Part shown: piece by piece, positions 48,891 through 61,767 of the stretch
How the letters are laid out: each line of letters starts with the position of its first letter
How positions within the stretch are numbered: position 1 is the first letter of the stretch
DNA from: Eulemur rufifrons
Lineage: Eukaryota > Chordata > Mammalia > Primates > Lemuridae
Direction of reading: 5' to 3'
Length of the DNA stretch: 64,000 nt
NCBI RefSeq assembly: GCF_041146395.1
Contig: NC_090990.1
Location: forward strand, 49,459,501 to 49,523,500
Made by a program: the position numbers and the translations under genes
The notes under the pieces: model-generated
What the model was told of the DNA's origin: nothing
Databases searched by the model: none
Seen by the model: only the letters and a program-made list of their open reading frames with translations

Positions 48891-49569
48891 GCAAAAAGTT
48901 AAAAAGAAAAAAGCCCATTTTACAAAAAAGGGTTGGGAAAGACCTGTCAGACTTTGGCTGGTAGACTATACAAAATCTTGGCAATCTGAGTGACAGTGAC
49001 CTTTGGCTGAGCTGTCTCTACTGGGTGAGGTGGGGGTAGGGCTGCCAATAAAGTGAGCAGTGAGCTAGACTGCATTAGCCAACTTAGAGACAACCAGAAC
49101 GAGGAGGGGAGAGTCCTGCTCTATTCTGGACTGAACCTTCCACATCTAAAAGAGTTATTCATTTTGGTGAACAAGATAACATACAGTCTCTGCCATTATG
49201 GAATTTACATTTGGACAGTTATTGTTTTCAGTTCTGGCCACAATTACATTGGGATGGTGACAAACTGGACAGTGAGTTAAGAAGTAGGACCAGGATGGTG
49301 AAAACAGGACGGAACCATTTAAAGAAATAAGAAGAGGTAACAGAGAACGCCTAGGGATTAAATACATTTGGCATTCAAAGGTACTAACACGACCAATGGT
49401 AATACTGGCTGTTTTCTGGACAGCCAACATAAAAAAAGAATTTCCTCGTAATTACCAATGGACTGCCTCTAAAAAGAGCAAGATCCCTATTATTGGAAGT
49501 GTCCAAGCAGAGACTGTGATCAGCAACATTGCAGAGAAAGGCAGTGCTCCTGGGGCAAAAAGTAAGGAA

Positions 49570-49760
49570 TCTGGAGGTTGATTGCCTGGTCATCATAACT
49601 TATTGCTTGTGTGACTTTGGGCAAGGTACTTAGCCTGTTTCTTCATCTGTAAGCTGGGTAAACAAAGCCCCTTCCTCCCAGGGATGTTACGAGGACTGCC
49701 CAGAATGACGAGCACATAGCTGGTAGTCGGCACCCAGACACTGGCATCATATATTATTAG
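49570..49760 (-). repeat. MIR
   Basis: 'gtgactttgggcaaggtacttagcctgtttcttcatctg' and 'gagcacatagctggtagtcgg' are antisense MIR. Confidence 0.75.
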
Positions 49761-51949
49761 TATATTGGTAGAGGAGGGAATAGATGGCCGTTAAGTCTCT
49801 TCCAAGTACATGACCCTGTGGTTCTGCATTTAACCTCTTTGCTATCCAGTAAAATTTTATAAAAATGGTTTCTGAATGTCTGTGAGTCCTATCCAAGTAC
49901 CCTGGTTGGGGGAGTGTGGAAGAAGGTGAAGAAGAGAAGCCTTCTCTGTGGGCCCTCAAGACTTCTAAAAGCTGCTGATGTGGTTGGCTTTGTAAGGTAA
50001 GAACTGGAGAAATGTCTGATTTTTCCAGAGGAAGTCACTTTCCTTGCTGACCCAATAGTTCTTCTCATTTGTTTTGCCTTGACTTCCTTTTGCACTTACT
50101 CCAATAATGACCATGCATGACACTTCTCTAGGGTGTTTGCAGTTTAGGGAGAAACACCTTCAGACTTGAAGGCAATAAAGAAAAAAAGGAAAAAGAAAGA
50201 AAAGATTTCTAATGGTGACAATTAAGGCATGACACAATGAACACACTCCTGTTACTAACAGCAAGGGCCCCAAGATCTTCCTGAATAAATAGGACCTGCC
50301 AGTGGGAAAAGCGATCTGATTCTTCCTCTTCCTCTGCCATGGGAAAATTCCACTCCCACCGCTAGCAACTCCTTTGGCTAAGAGCCAAGAGGCAATCAGC
50401 CTGCCTTTTCCTACTTTTCGCCTTCCCTAGAACACAGAGGTCCAACGGGCCGTTGCAGAGAGTGGGCTTCCACGGCCCTCACTGCTGTCACTCAGCAGGC
50501 TGGTCAGCTGAAGAAAAGACTTACACAGCCCAGCTAGAGAGTTTTAGCTTCCTTTCCCCCCTTTTTTCTCCAGGTGAACTATTATAACAAGCCAACCAGG
50601 GGAGCCTTTAAGCGGAGTCAAAGGGATCCTGCTTATTAGAATGATTTAGACTTAAAGGACTAGTTAAGGGCTTTTATGTTCAAAGTGTGTGTGCGTGTGT
50701 GTGCGTGCAGTATGGTTTTTAAATTTAGGTTTTCCTTTTGAAGTACAAAAGCAATGCCGGTTGAGGCAACAAACCAAACAATACCATTGTATAGAACAGT
50801 CAACAATATCCCCTTCTGCCTAATTTCCACCCCCCCATATGAACTTTTGGTATATATCATTTCACATTTCATATCATTTCACATCATATGTATACATGTA
50901 CACATATACACACATATATACTCACATATTTAAAGATGATTGTCATAATCTTTTAAAATGGGACTGTATAAACTCAAAAAAAATAACTTTCTTTTTTCAC
51001 CTATGTTTCATTTGAATTCCTCCAGGTGAATACATATAGATTTAACTTATTATTTTCTGATAATTGTATAATATCTATAGTTTGATAGCCCATATTTTAT
51101 TTCTATGTTCCCCTATAATAAATATCCAAGTGGTTTCCGGTATTTTGTTTTCTGCCACTTCAAATAATATTACATAAAAGATTAGTGTCCCTATGTTTGT
51201 ATTTATTCATGCTTTTAGTTTAGTAGAAGAGAGTTCCAAAACTATAATTTCTGGGTTCACCTGAGGATTTTAGATATTATTGCCAGAGGGAAAGATTCAG
51301 TGCCTTAGCAAAACACATAGCCCTTTGGCGACAGCTTTTTCCTCTTTGTTGAGAGCGAGGCCAGGAAAAATAACGTCCCTTTCTATAATGTCCCTTTCTG
51401 TTCCTTCCGCACACTATTATTCTCTTGCAATAGAATGGGCCGGGATAATATATCCTTTGTAATTCAGCAAGGAATAAGAATTACCAGTTTGCTGGGTTAT
51501 TAGAGGATACAAGAGGAGTCCCAATTGAACAACCACATATTCCTCCAGTAAGTCTTTTGGTGCATTATTTTTTCCTTCATGAAAAGGCAGATAATAAGGA
51601 AGAGGAGGAAAAAAGGAAGAGCTGCACATTGCTGGCTTTAATAGGCAAATAATTAAATGATAGCACCTGCAAAATCCTCGGCTTTTCTCTCATTTAGGGT
51701 CTGAGTATATCTTTCTTCTCTGCAGATCGGAGGAGAAAGGGAGCCAGATGAATGAGAGAGATGAGATCACAATAAAAGTCCTCTTTCATTATTAATTTTA
51801 GTTTTCCTGCCCTAGCGACTCATCAAAGCTTAAGGTTGGAAGGGGCCTTATGTCCTCTGATCTGTCTTCCCCATTGTGTCTGGTCTCATCTTGTTCCTAC
51901 TGTCTATGTTCCTCCTTAACACAGTTGTGCTGAGTTCTTTCTTTCCTTC
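49761..51949. other. Anonymous intergenic sequence
   Basis: About 2.2 kb with no supported feature except a (TG)n run near 50684-50706 and AT-rich ATAC text around 50880-50930. 46205-47004 and 48891-49569 are equally anonymous. Confidence 0.45.
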
Positions 51950-53330
51950 AAAAGAACTTCGAGTGCTTTCTGTGTGCTATGCACTAAGCTAGGCCCTGGG
52001 GACAAAGAGGAAAGACACAGACCCTGGCCTCAAAGAGCTTACAAATAACAGGTAAGAAAAATTAGTAGACTTACATTTATAAAGGAATGGTAGAAATGTG
52101 TGCAGGTCCTAAGGCAACACAGACCACAGAGGACATGCACCTAACATAGCAACAGCCTGGGTGTATGGGCAGTGAGAAGAGGCTAAACAGATTAAGCTGT
52201 GACTTTAAGATTGACTAGGAATTCTGGGCCCAGAATGGTAGTGCACACCTATAATCCCAGCATTTTGGGAGGCTGATGCAGAAGGATCAGGGAGGCCAGG
52301 ATTCAAGACCAGCCTGGGCAACACAGCAAGACTCCATCCCTACAAAAAATAAAATACAAAAATAGCTGGGCATGGTGGTGCATGTCTGTAGTCCCAGCAC
52401 TTGGGAGGCTGAGGCAGGAGGATCACTTGAGCCCAGGAGTTGGAGATTTTAGTGAGCTAGGATTGTGCCTCTGCATTCCAGCCTAGGTGACAGAGCAAGA
52501 CCTTGTCTCAAAAACAAAACAAAACAAAACAACCAAAAAAACAGTTGTGATTGAAATTGATTTGAAGTAGCCCAAGTAAGTATAGGGTGGCTGTGTGGCA
52601 TAATGGAATATGAGGTTGGAGAGGTCAGCAGGGGCCAGATCTTAAAGGACCATGTATTCCTTGCTAAGAAGTTTAGGTTTTTTCCTAATGAAAATGAGAT
52701 AATTTTAAGTATAGAAGTGACAAGATCAAAAATACATTTCATAAAGGCCATTCTAGGGCCAGTGCAGAAGGTGAGATCAAGGGTAAGAGACTGGAAGCAG
52801 GGAGACACTTGGGAAGCTGGCAAGCTGATAGGAAATGGCAAGACACGGTGTGGGCGGACCTGCGTTAGGCAGCGGCATTGGGCATGGAGAGCTAGACAGT
52901 AGATGAGATTAACCAGTCCTGGGACTCTTTGAACATGGAGGGAAAGGAAGTGGGAAGAATCTTGGAGACATTCAGGTTTCTGGCTTGGGCAACTAGGTGG
53001 TTCCACCAATGTAGATATGGATTACTATACGAGAAGCTGATTTAGAAGGAAAGATGATGAACTCAAATTTAGATATACTTAGTTTGAAGTTTCTGGGATA
53101 TATCCAAGTAGAAGTGTACAAAATGATTAGATACATGAATTCAGAGTTCAGAAATGAAGTGTGAGTTAGAAATATAAACCTTGGCTTCATCAACATGTGA
53201 GTGGTAGTTGAAGCCAAATCCATGGCTAAGATCAATCCGTGAGAGAATACACAGTGACAGAAAGGCAGGCCAGAGGCAAAGCCGTCGGGAAACGCTCACC
53301 TTGTTTAAGAATTGAGTAGAGCATAAGGAG
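51950..53330 (+). repeat. Long copy of the unassigned ancient repeat, split by an Alu
   Basis: The head (51950-52215, 'gctaggccctggggacaaagagg', 'ctggcctcaaagagcttac') and the body (52525-53330) read as one element. The body has 'ggaccatgtattccttgctaagaagtttagg', 'gtgacaagatcaaa', 'ggcttgggcaactaggtggt', 'agtttctgggatatatccaagtagaag' and 'catcaacatgtgagtggtagttgaagcc'. This is the longest copy in the window and shows that the short copies are pieces of one family. Related text may continue to about 54260 and occurs at 26140-26825. Confidence 0.6.
52226..52520 (+). mobile_element. Dimeric Alu (older subtype)
   Basis: A complete dimer with tail (CAAAA)n. It shares general primate features ('aatcccagcattttgggaggctg', 'cctgggcaacacagcaagac') instead of the strepsirrhine-specific box. 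Confidence 0.88.
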
Positions 53331-53529
53331 CTCAAGTAAAAAAATTAAGATGGAATGGACAGAGAAAAAGCAGGATAACTAGAGGACAATGGTATGGTAG
53401 AAGCCAACAGAGAAAGGACTTTCAAGGTGGAGGTAGAAGTCCACAGTTGGTATATGTTGTAGAGAGTCAAACAAGGTTAATATTGAGAAGTATTCTCTGA
53501 TTGGATTTAAGAAGAGGCCATTCTCCCTT

Positions 53530-53915
53530 CTCATTTGACTCTCTGCCTCAAGATCTTTCTGCTTGCTGTTCTCCCTTAGTAAACTCCTCTCCCCTCTGCT
53601 ACCCCAAGTATTTGCTTGTCTTATACCCTATCTTTGGTGAGGTCTCTATGCAAATATTACCTTTGCAAGAAATCTTCCTTGACTGTTTTGCATAAAATAG
53701 CACTCTAGTCTCTAGCTAGCCCCTTATCCAGATGAATTTCTCTTCATGGTACTTATCTCTACTTGACATTACAATATTTATTTCTTAGTTAACTTTCTGT
53801 CATCCATACTAGAATGGAAGGCCTGTAACAGCAGGGATTTGTTTTGTTTATGGCTGTATTCCCAGTGCTTGGCACAGAGTAGGCCTTCAATAAATACAGT
53901 GGAAAGAGTAAGTGA
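53530..53915 (+). repeat. L2 3'-end copy
   Basis: 'ctatgcaaatattacctttgcaagaaatcttccttgact', 'cttcatggtacttatctctacttgacatt', 'cagggatttgttttgtttatggctgtattcccagtgc' and 'ggcacagagtaggccttcaataaatac' trace the last 400 bp of L2. Confidence 0.85.
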
Positions 53916-54304
53916 CTGAACGATCACCTTGGTAAGAAGAATTTCAGTGGGGTGGTTAGGACAGAAGTCAGATAGCAATAGACAAGGCTTGAATGGCAGA
54001 TGATGGAGACATCAAGTGAACACACTTCCTTCTAGAAGGGAAGGAGAAAGAACTAGCGAAAACAAGAGGGCTCAAGATGTGAGAGACTTGAGCTGGCATA
54101 TATAATCAGCATAGGAAAACAGGAAAGAGGGAGAAGTGGAAGATACAAAAGAGATTGCAAGGCTGGGATTCAAAGCAGTGGTGGGCCAACTCACTTTGTA
54201 TGGGCAGAGGCACTCCTCTTCTAGCAAGAAGAGGAAGAATGGCATAAGGGTTAGTGTCATGTAGGTAAGTTTGGGAGATGTGGGTAGTTCAGAACTTTCT
54301 CATT

Positions 54305-54705
54305 CAAGTGGCTACCATTCGGTGGGCAGTTATTATATGCCAGGCATTGTGTTGCCATTTTATTTAATCTAAACTACAACTATGCAAGATTACTATTTTA
54401 CCTTCATGAAAACTGGGGCTCCTAGCACTCTGGGAGGCTGAGGCAGAAGGATCGCTTGAGGTCAGGAGTTTGAGACCAGCCTGAGCAAGAGTGAGACCCC
54501 ATCTCTACTAAAAATAGAAAGATATTAGCCACACAACTAAAAATATATAGAAAAAATTAGCCAGGCCTGGTGGCACATGCCTGTAATCCCAGCTACTTGG
54601 GAGGCTGAGGCAGAAGGATTGCTTACGCCCAGGAGTTTGAGATTGCTGTGAGCTAGGTTGATGCCATGGCACTCTAGGCCAGGCAAGAGAGTGAGACTCT
54701 GTCTC

Positions 54706-54738
<33 letters not shown>

Positions 54739-54840
54739 CTGGGGCCGAGGAATTAGTTCATGCAGTCAGTAAGCTGTAGAGGTATGACTCAAACCACAGT
54801 CTTCTGATTCAGACTATTTCACTTTCACTATTTCTGTGCC
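54305..54840 (+). repeat. MIR split by an Alu
   Basis: 'ggtgggcagttattatatgccaggcattg' to 'ttcatgaaaact' before the Alu, and 'gaaaactggggccgagg...gtatgactcaaaccacagtcttctgattc' after it. Confidence 0.75.
54408..54745 (+). mobile_element. 5'-truncated Alu
   Basis: The Alu starts at about 54420 ('tcctagcactctgggagg'), missing roughly the first 40 bp. It ends in an A-rich (AAAAG)n tail. Exact 12-bp duplication GAAAACTGGGGC at 54408-54419 and 54734-54745. Confidence 0.93.
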
Positions 54841-55290
54841 CTTTGGCAGACCTCTCCATAGTTGGCCACCACCACTCTAGTGTCCCATTCTTTATTACCT
54901 TTTGGTGGGTAGGACATCTGTCTCTTAGTCCTGAGATCTTTTATCCAGTCCTTATTGTGTCCCAACTCTTATTAGTCCTGTTTTGATGGCCAGACCTAGT
55001 TTCTTCCATCTGGATTTGCTTTTGTGCCCATTCCTCCAGGGCTTGGTCATCCTCACTGGATGGATCTAGTCCCAGCTCCCAATTTATCACTACCCTAAGT
55101 AGGTTAGTAAAAAATAAAAGTAATAATAACTAGATGTTATAATATGTTTACTTTATGTACTAAACATCTATTATTTCTAATCCTATCAACTCCAGATAGG
55201 GTATAGAGAGACAGTGGTCTTCAAACTGAGGTATTTGTACACACTCCTCTGAGTTAGGAAAACTTCCACGGGGAACACAGGTATGGATAG

Positions 55291-55669
55291 TGCTGTGGTC
55301 TGAATGTTTGTGTCCCTCCCAGCCCCCAACCCTGCCAAATTCATATGTCGAAATCCTAACCTCCAAGGTGATGGTATTAAGAGGTGGGAGCCTTTCAGAG
55401 GTGATTAGTTCATGGAGACAGAGCTTTTGAGTGAGATTAGTATCCTTATAAAAGATGCCTGGGGGAGCTCATTCACACCTTTCACCCCATGAAGACACAG
55501 ATAGAAGGTGCCATCTATGAACCAGGAAACGGGCCCTCGCAAATGCCAAATCTGCCAGGGCCGTGATGGAGGACTTCTCAGCCTTAAGAACTATAGAAAT
55601 AAATTTCTGTTGTTTATAAGCTACCCAGTCTATGGTATTTTGTTATAGTAGCCCCAAAGGACTGAGACA
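55291..55669 (+). mobile_element. Solo MaLR-type LTR
   Basis: It begins TGCTGTGGTCTGAATG and ends GGACTGAGACA. Internal hallmarks are 'gatggtattaagaggtgggagcctttcagaggtgattag', 'ccatctatgaaccaggaaacgggccctcgc', the polyadenylation-like 'gaaataaatttctgttg', and 'gtctatggtattttgttatagtagcccc'. The 5-bp flanks GATAG (55286-55290) and AATAG (55670-55674) agree at 4 of 5 positions. It is a solo LTR with no coding sequence attached. Confidence 0.88.
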
Positions 55670-55785
55670 AATAGTTTTAAAGAAATTAGTTTTCAGATCC
55701 TGAACTTCCATACGTGCTAGTCCTAAATTGATCTGCCTAAGAAAGTGGCCATAAGGAGGTACAGGTCCTCTTTTTCTACCTTCCT

Positions 55786-55804
55786 AGCTACCTACCTACC
55801 TACT
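55786..55804. repeat. (CTAC)n microsatellite
   Basis: Four to five CTAC units. Confidence 0.8.
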
Positions 55805-55995
55805 TCAAGGAAAGAAAGATGTGCATTCATTCATCTCAATCTTACTTTGGTGCATTGTTCTGAGGTGTAAAACTATACAAAAAAGAGGCAATTCAAAATA
55901 TTGATGAAGGTGTTGAGAACTGAAGGACCGTAATGACTATCAGTGCCTTTTGCAAGTTGGGTAGTTACTAATACTTTGCTTTCAGCAAAACTGAA

Positions 55996-56160
55996 GGAGA
56001 CAGTGGCCCACACCTGTAATCTCAGCTACTCAGGAGGCTTAGGTGGGAGGATCACTTGAACCCAGGAGTTCCAGGCTTCAGTGAGCTATGATCGTGCCAC
56101 TGCGCTCCAGCCTAGGTGACAGAGTGAGGCCCTGTCTTTAAAAAACAAAAGAAGCAAAAA
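55996..56160 (+). mobile_element. Monomeric Alu-like SINE (FRAM)
   Basis: A free right monomer: 'cagtggcccacacctgtaatctcagctactc' through 'gtgccactgcgctccagcctaggtgacag' and an A-rich tail. It directly abuts the HNRNPA3 pseudogene and may have removed or displaced its 5' part. Confidence 0.82.
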
Positions 56161-56164
56161 AAAT

Positions 56165-57410
56165 CCCATGCTATTAACAGACATAATTGTGAAGTGAAAA
56201 AGGCTATTTCTAAACAAGAGGTACAGTCTACTGTATCCCAAAGAGATCTTGGAGGTGGATCTGGCATTATGGGTCATGTAGGAAACTTTAGAGGTGGTGG
56301 AGGGAACTCTGCTTGTGGTAGAAAATTCAATGAAAGAGGAGGCTATGGTGGTGGAGGGGGTTGCTGCATAGGTACTTATGAAGGACATGATGGTGGATCT
56401 AATGGATGTGAAGGTCATGGTGGAAACTCTGGCAGACATGGTCCTGGTTACAGAAGTAGAGGAGGTGGTGAACCAGGACGTGGAAACCGAGGTGGAAGGT
56501 ATGGTGGCAGTGTTGGAGGCTATGATGGTTTACAATGAAGAAGACAACATTGGGGATGTTAACTATAGTGGTGCTGGGAATTATAATAATTTTAGAAATT
56601 ATAGTGGACAACAGCAATCAAATTATAGAACCATAAAGCAGAGGGTCGTTTTGGTGGAAGAAGCTCTGGCCATCTCTGTGGTGGTGGTTATGGATCTGGT
56701 GGTATAAGTAGTGGGTGTGACAGTAGAAGGTTCTTAGCAGGAGAGAAAATGAAGAGTTTCAGAAAAGCTGCAAATTACTTTCAGATCATCATCCCAATGC
56801 ATTAGAGGAACTATAAAAACCTCCCACAAAAGAAACAATGATCATCCATAGCCAGAAAAGTTACTGCAGCTTAAACAGGAAACCCTTCTTTTTTTTTTTT
56901 TTTTTTGAGACAGAGTCTCACTCTGTTGCCCAGGCTAGAGTGAGTGCCGTGGCGTCAGCCTAGCTCACAGCAACCTCAAACTCCTGAGCTCAAGCGATCC
57001 TCCTGTCTCAGCCTCCCAAGTAGCTGGGACTACAGGCATGCACCACCATGCCCGGCTAATTTTTTCTATATATATTTTTAGCTGTCCATATCATTTCTTT
57101 CTATTTTTAGTAGAGATGGGGTCTCGCTCTTGCTCAGGCTGGTCTCGAACTCCTGAGCTCAAACGATCCGCCCACCTCGGCCTCCCAGAGTGCTAGGATT
57201 ACAGGCGTGAGCCACCGCGCCCGGCCCAGGAAACCCTTCTTATTCAAGACTGTCATAGCCACAGTTTGCAAAAGATGCAAATAATGATTAATGCGGTCCA
57301 GTGTCAATTAGGTGTACATTCTGAGGTCTTTTTCTTTTTATTGCATCAGGCATATTGCCCTGTAAATTGTGGTTGTGTTAACAGAAATAAAAAAATTAAG
57401 GAATTTTAAA
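56165..57410 (+). pseudogene. HNRNPA3P: Processed pseudogene of HNRNPA3 (3' part)
   Basis: The plus strand encodes a decayed C-terminal region of an hnRNP A/B protein: [19 protein letters not shown], then a glycine-rich tail with [13 protein letters not shown] and [12 protein letters not shown] one-base insertion near 56530 shifts the frame, after which [20 protein letters not shown] and NYSGQQQSNYR follow. HNRNPA3 (an RNA-binding splicing and transport factor in its functional form) is the best fit, from the SKQEMQ-like junction and the NYSGQQQSNYGP-like tail. The adjoining 3'UTR ends with 'ggaataaaaaattaagg'-like text at about 57390. The RRM domains are missing (5'-truncated or displaced by the SINE at 55996). 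No introns are seen where the parent has several, so it is retroposed. An Alu interrupts the 3'UTR. Paralogue assignment within the A1/A2B1/A3 group is from memory. Confidence 0.88.
56876..57241 (-). mobile_element. Young dimeric Alu inside the HNRNPA3 pseudogene
   Basis: An antisense Alu (56891-57226) with a long poly(T), the strepsirrhine 'gtgccgtggcgtcagcctagctcacag' box, and a GCCCGGCC end. A perfect 15-bp duplication CAGGAAACCCTTCTT lies at 56876-56890 and 57227-57241, which is the pseudogene's own 3'UTR sequence. Confidence 0.96.
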
Positions 57411-57589
57411 CTTTTTTTAAAAAAGTGATGCAATGGTTTTAAAATGTCAATATTTATAATGCCCTGGAAATTGCAGCCTTTTCAATTACTTAAACTAATG
57501 ATAAGAATTCTAGATATCGACATAAAAAGTGCAAAAGGTATATATTATACAAAATTTTTTTAGAGGTATGTGAGCAAAAAACCTATGAA

Positions 57590-58130
<541 letters not shown>

Positions 58131-58269
58131 TCCTTATTAACAATGCAGCAAGAAGCTATTGATGCATCCACCTAACAGTTATTTTTAGCACCAGTGTGTC
58201 ACTTGCTATTCTAGGACTTGGGGACCCAGGGTGAATAAGGCAAACAAGGTCCCTAGGACAGGGCAGCTG

Positions 58270-58480
58270 GAGCCAGGTTGCCTGGCTTGAATCCTCACTT
58301 TCCTTGCTGTATAATCATTGACAACTCACTTAATGTGTCTCAGTTCTATGACCTATAAAACAGGGATAATAATAGCACCTTGAAGAGTTTGTGTGCTGAA
58401 TTGGAAAGGAGTTAGCACCGTGCCTGGCACATGGTAAGCCCTCAGTACATGCTGGTAATTAATGTTATTCTTCTAGCATT
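58270..58480 (-). repeat. MIR
   Basis: 'gttgcctggcttgaatcctcac', 'ataaaacagggataataatagcacc' and 'gcaccgtgcctggcacatggtaagccctcagtac' make a nearly complete antisense MIR. Confidence 0.88.
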
Positions 58481-58494
58481 CATGTGGGGCGAAG

Positions 58495-58660
58495 CTTACT
58501 GTCTAATGTGGGGTGAGGAGGGTGAGAATATTTGTCTGCATCTTACAGGGAGAGAAAACAGGTTCAGAGAGCTTAAGTAAACTTCCAAAGTCAAACAAAT
58601 AGTGGGGGTGGAGGTGAGACTTCGTACTCTGTGCCATCTGACTTCAAGGCCCACACTGTT
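58495..58660 (+). repeat. MIR
   Basis: 'catcttacagggagagaaaacaggttcagagagcttaag' then 'aatagtgggggtggaggtgagacttcg'. Sense orientation. Confidence 0.6.
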
Positions 58661-59354
58661 CCTGCAAAGCTGGGCAGGCTATTTCATGACATTTCTTCTC
58701 AAGGACATTTCCCATTACAACATTCTATTGGAGGGAGAAGTTCTTTTTTAAAAAAGTTTTCAATGGAGGACTTAGAAAAATTTAAAAACTCTATTTATAA
58801 GTCTCCAGAGCCCTTCATTATCTCACATCTGCAAAGTCTAATGTCTGTCCCTTTGGGTAGAACAGAACATCCCTCAAACCATCTGGAAAGAATTCAGAAT
58901 TAGTCCCAAGAAACAGGCAATGCATAGAGGTAGTGACTGCCTTTAGATTCAGTATGAACTGGTCTTTGTTGTTTGTTTACAATTTTGAGGCTGTGCCATG
59001 TTCCAGGCACTTTCCTAAGTGACGAGGCTATGAGGTCAAATACAACAGTCTCCTCCTCTTCACAGTTAGCAGTCCTGAGTCCCACACCTGAAACAAGACA
59101 CCCTAAGGGCAATCCCATGGTGGTGACAATATGAAAAACCAGCAGCAGGAGTCCTGAGAAGGAAGCAGTTAACTCAGCTGCAGGGCCAGGTGGGACCCCA
59201 GAGGGGTGACCTGTAAGCTGGACGCTGAGGGATGAGCAGGCCGAGAAAGGGAAGAAGAGGATTCAGGGCCTGAACAAAGACCCAGAAATCTGAGAAGGAA
59301 AGAGAACTAGGCAGAAGGGACCGGGCTGCACAGGTAGGAAGGAATTCTATGGTG

Positions 59355-59460
59355 AGGCAAGAGTGTACAGCTCCACGAAGACAAGGACTGCTTATTCACT
59401 CCCATGCCGAAAATGGTGCCTGGCAAATACTTATTATTTTTTGGCTAATTGAATATGTAG
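59355..59460 (+). repeat. L2 3'-end fragment
   Basis: 'cagctccacgaagacaaggactgcttattcactcccatgccg' and 'tggtgcctggcaaatac'. Confidence 0.6.
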
Positions 59461-59464
59461 GAAA

Positions 59465-59580
59465 AATCCTACATCTTCTGCTAGAGATTCTGGTTCAGTT
59501 GGTCTGGGATAGGGCTTGGGCATTGGTATATTGTAAAAGCTCCCCAGGTGATTCTGATTTATCTGGTACCACTGGACTAA
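59465..59580 (+). mobile_element. MER5A-like hAT MITE fragment
   Basis: 'gagattctggttcagttggtctgggatagggcttgggcattgg' and 'aaagctccccaggtgattctgat' match the MER5A body. Confidence 0.78.
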
Positions 59581-59610
59581 ATGAATAACCTGAACCAGTT
59601 GGAGATGAGA

Positions 59611-59887
<277 letters not shown>

Positions 59888-61009
59888 CTGATAGAGCCTT
59901 TTGATGGTCAAAAAAAAAAGTGTGTTGAGGTGAGGGTGGTGGGAGTGGTAAAAAATATTGAAGAGAATGACACAATTTCATTTAGGAATAAATTCTCAGC
60001 CAGGTTACCTCTCTCTCTCTCTCTCTGTATTTGAATTCAGAAGTGAATGGTTGTCATGGGGATGTGTCTTAATATGTATATTTGAATAGAAAAATGTAGT
60101 CAGATCTTTTCTGACAGAAAAAAGTTTTATTTGGCCTGCTGGTTTGACAGTGAAGGCTGACTTTGCCAGTTAGGTAATACGTGGACATTTTCCATAAATC
60201 AAATGGGCTAAAAATACAGCACCAAGATTTTGAATAAAATATATTTAAACCACATGATGAGAGAGAAATGCTCTGTCAAAATTTCTATTACCCAAAGTAT
60301 TTTGAAATTAATAATATTTTAATTTTCTCACCCTTTCTGAACGTATCAGGTTAGTCAAAATGTCTCTAGGTAGAAACATAACAGGTATAATTTAATAATC
60401 ATTTGATAATTTTTAAGAAAGCGTTTTTGATAAGTTTCCCAGAGATCGAGAAAGTGAATGACTTGCATGACTAAACAGCAGACCCTCGTCTAAGTCAGGT
60501 GCTTTCTAATTCTTTGCTTGCAACAAAATTTTGGGAAGAAATAAGTTTTAGCAGGTCACTAAAAACTGCACTTTAATGATAGATCACTCTTCGGTTGTTG
60601 GAATATAACTTGGAAAAAGTTCAAAGAATTGAATGGCATTGCTGTAACAAAACTTCTATTGTCATCCTCTGATTTAAATCGATGAGGTTTTTTTTTTAAC
60701 ACTTATATCTATGAAAATGGAAAATAGAGTGGAATTAATGTTGAATACTATCTCAGTCAAGCAATAATATTCATATGTAATATTCACATGAACTATTTTT
60801 TTAAATCATAATTTATCTTAGTAAGAGAGGCATTTGTTATAACATTAATTTTTATTTAATGATTTTGATTGAAATTAGTAATGCATTGATCATTTTGTTC
60901 ATTAGTATACTACTAATTATAATGATAACTTAATTCTTTATTCTTCAGAATTGTTATTAAAAAAGAAGAGCCAATTTACCCTATTTCTAAATAAAGCTTC
61001 TATTCATCT
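59888..61009. other. AT-rich anonymous sequence
   Basis: Apart from the (CT)n tract I see no feature. 54841-55285, 55675-55995, 58661-59354 and 62431-62989 are also unassigned. Confidence 0.45.
60011..60028. repeat. (CT)n microsatellite
   Basis: Nine CT units. Confidence 0.85.
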
Positions 61010-61175
61010 TTTCTCTTTCATCTCCACTGCCGCTGTCTTATTTTAAGACCTTACCATCCTTCTCCTAGAATATTGTTAACATCTTTTTAATTAGTTTGCC
61101 TGACATCAGACTCAACCCCTTCTACTGAGCTGTCTGCAAGGAGGGCAGATTTATTGTTTTCCTTTTTTTAAATGT

Positions 61176-61277
61176 GCTTTGAGATGCCTGGTCTTGAACT
61201 ACTGGGTTCAATTGATCCTCCTGCCTCAACCTCCCCAGTAGCTGGGACTACAGGCATTCGCCACTGCAGCCACCCCC
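61176..61277 (-). mobile_element. Alu fragment
   Basis: 'tgcctggtcttgaactactgggttcaattgatcctcctgcc' through 'actacaggcattcgcc'. Both ends missing. Confidence 0.75.
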
Positions 61278-61332
61278 AGATTTATTTTTCTAAAATCCCA
61301 AGTCAAGTCACATCACTCTTGTATAACTCAAT

Positions 61333-61662
61333 GATTCTATATTGGCTGGGCATGGTGGCTCACGTCTGTAATCCTAGTACTCTGGGAGGCTGAGGCAGGA
61401 GGATGGCTTAAGCTCAAGAGTTCAAGACAAGCCTGAGCAAGAGCGAGTCCTTGTCTCTACAAAGAATAGAAAAAGTAGCTGAGTGTGGTAGCACATGCCT
61501 GTAGTCCAGCTACTCAGGAGACTGAGGCAGGAGGATCACTTGAGCCAAGGAGTTTGAGGTTGCAGTGAGCTACAATGATACCACGACACTCTACCCAGGA
61601 CGACAGAGTGAGACTCTGTTTCAAAAGGGGGAAAAAACAAAAACCAAAAAAGATTCTATATT
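61333..61662 (+). mobile_element. Dimeric Alu
   Basis: The element (61344-61651) is flanked by the perfect 11-bp duplication GATTCTATATT (61333-61343 and 61652-61662) within an L2. Confidence 0.93.
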
Positions 61663-61767
61663 GCCTTAAAATAAAATCTATACACAAATCCTTCATTTGC
61701 TCTCCATCCTCCTGTAATTCTGGGTCCTTAACTCCCTCCATATCCAACATTCTCATTCCCTTTTCTT

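Noticed and set aside
56378..56707. 109-codon frame rich in Val, Glu and Met
   Set aside because: It is the shifted-frame reading of the HNRNPA3 pseudogene, except for a short stretch after the frame break where it matches the parent's tail.
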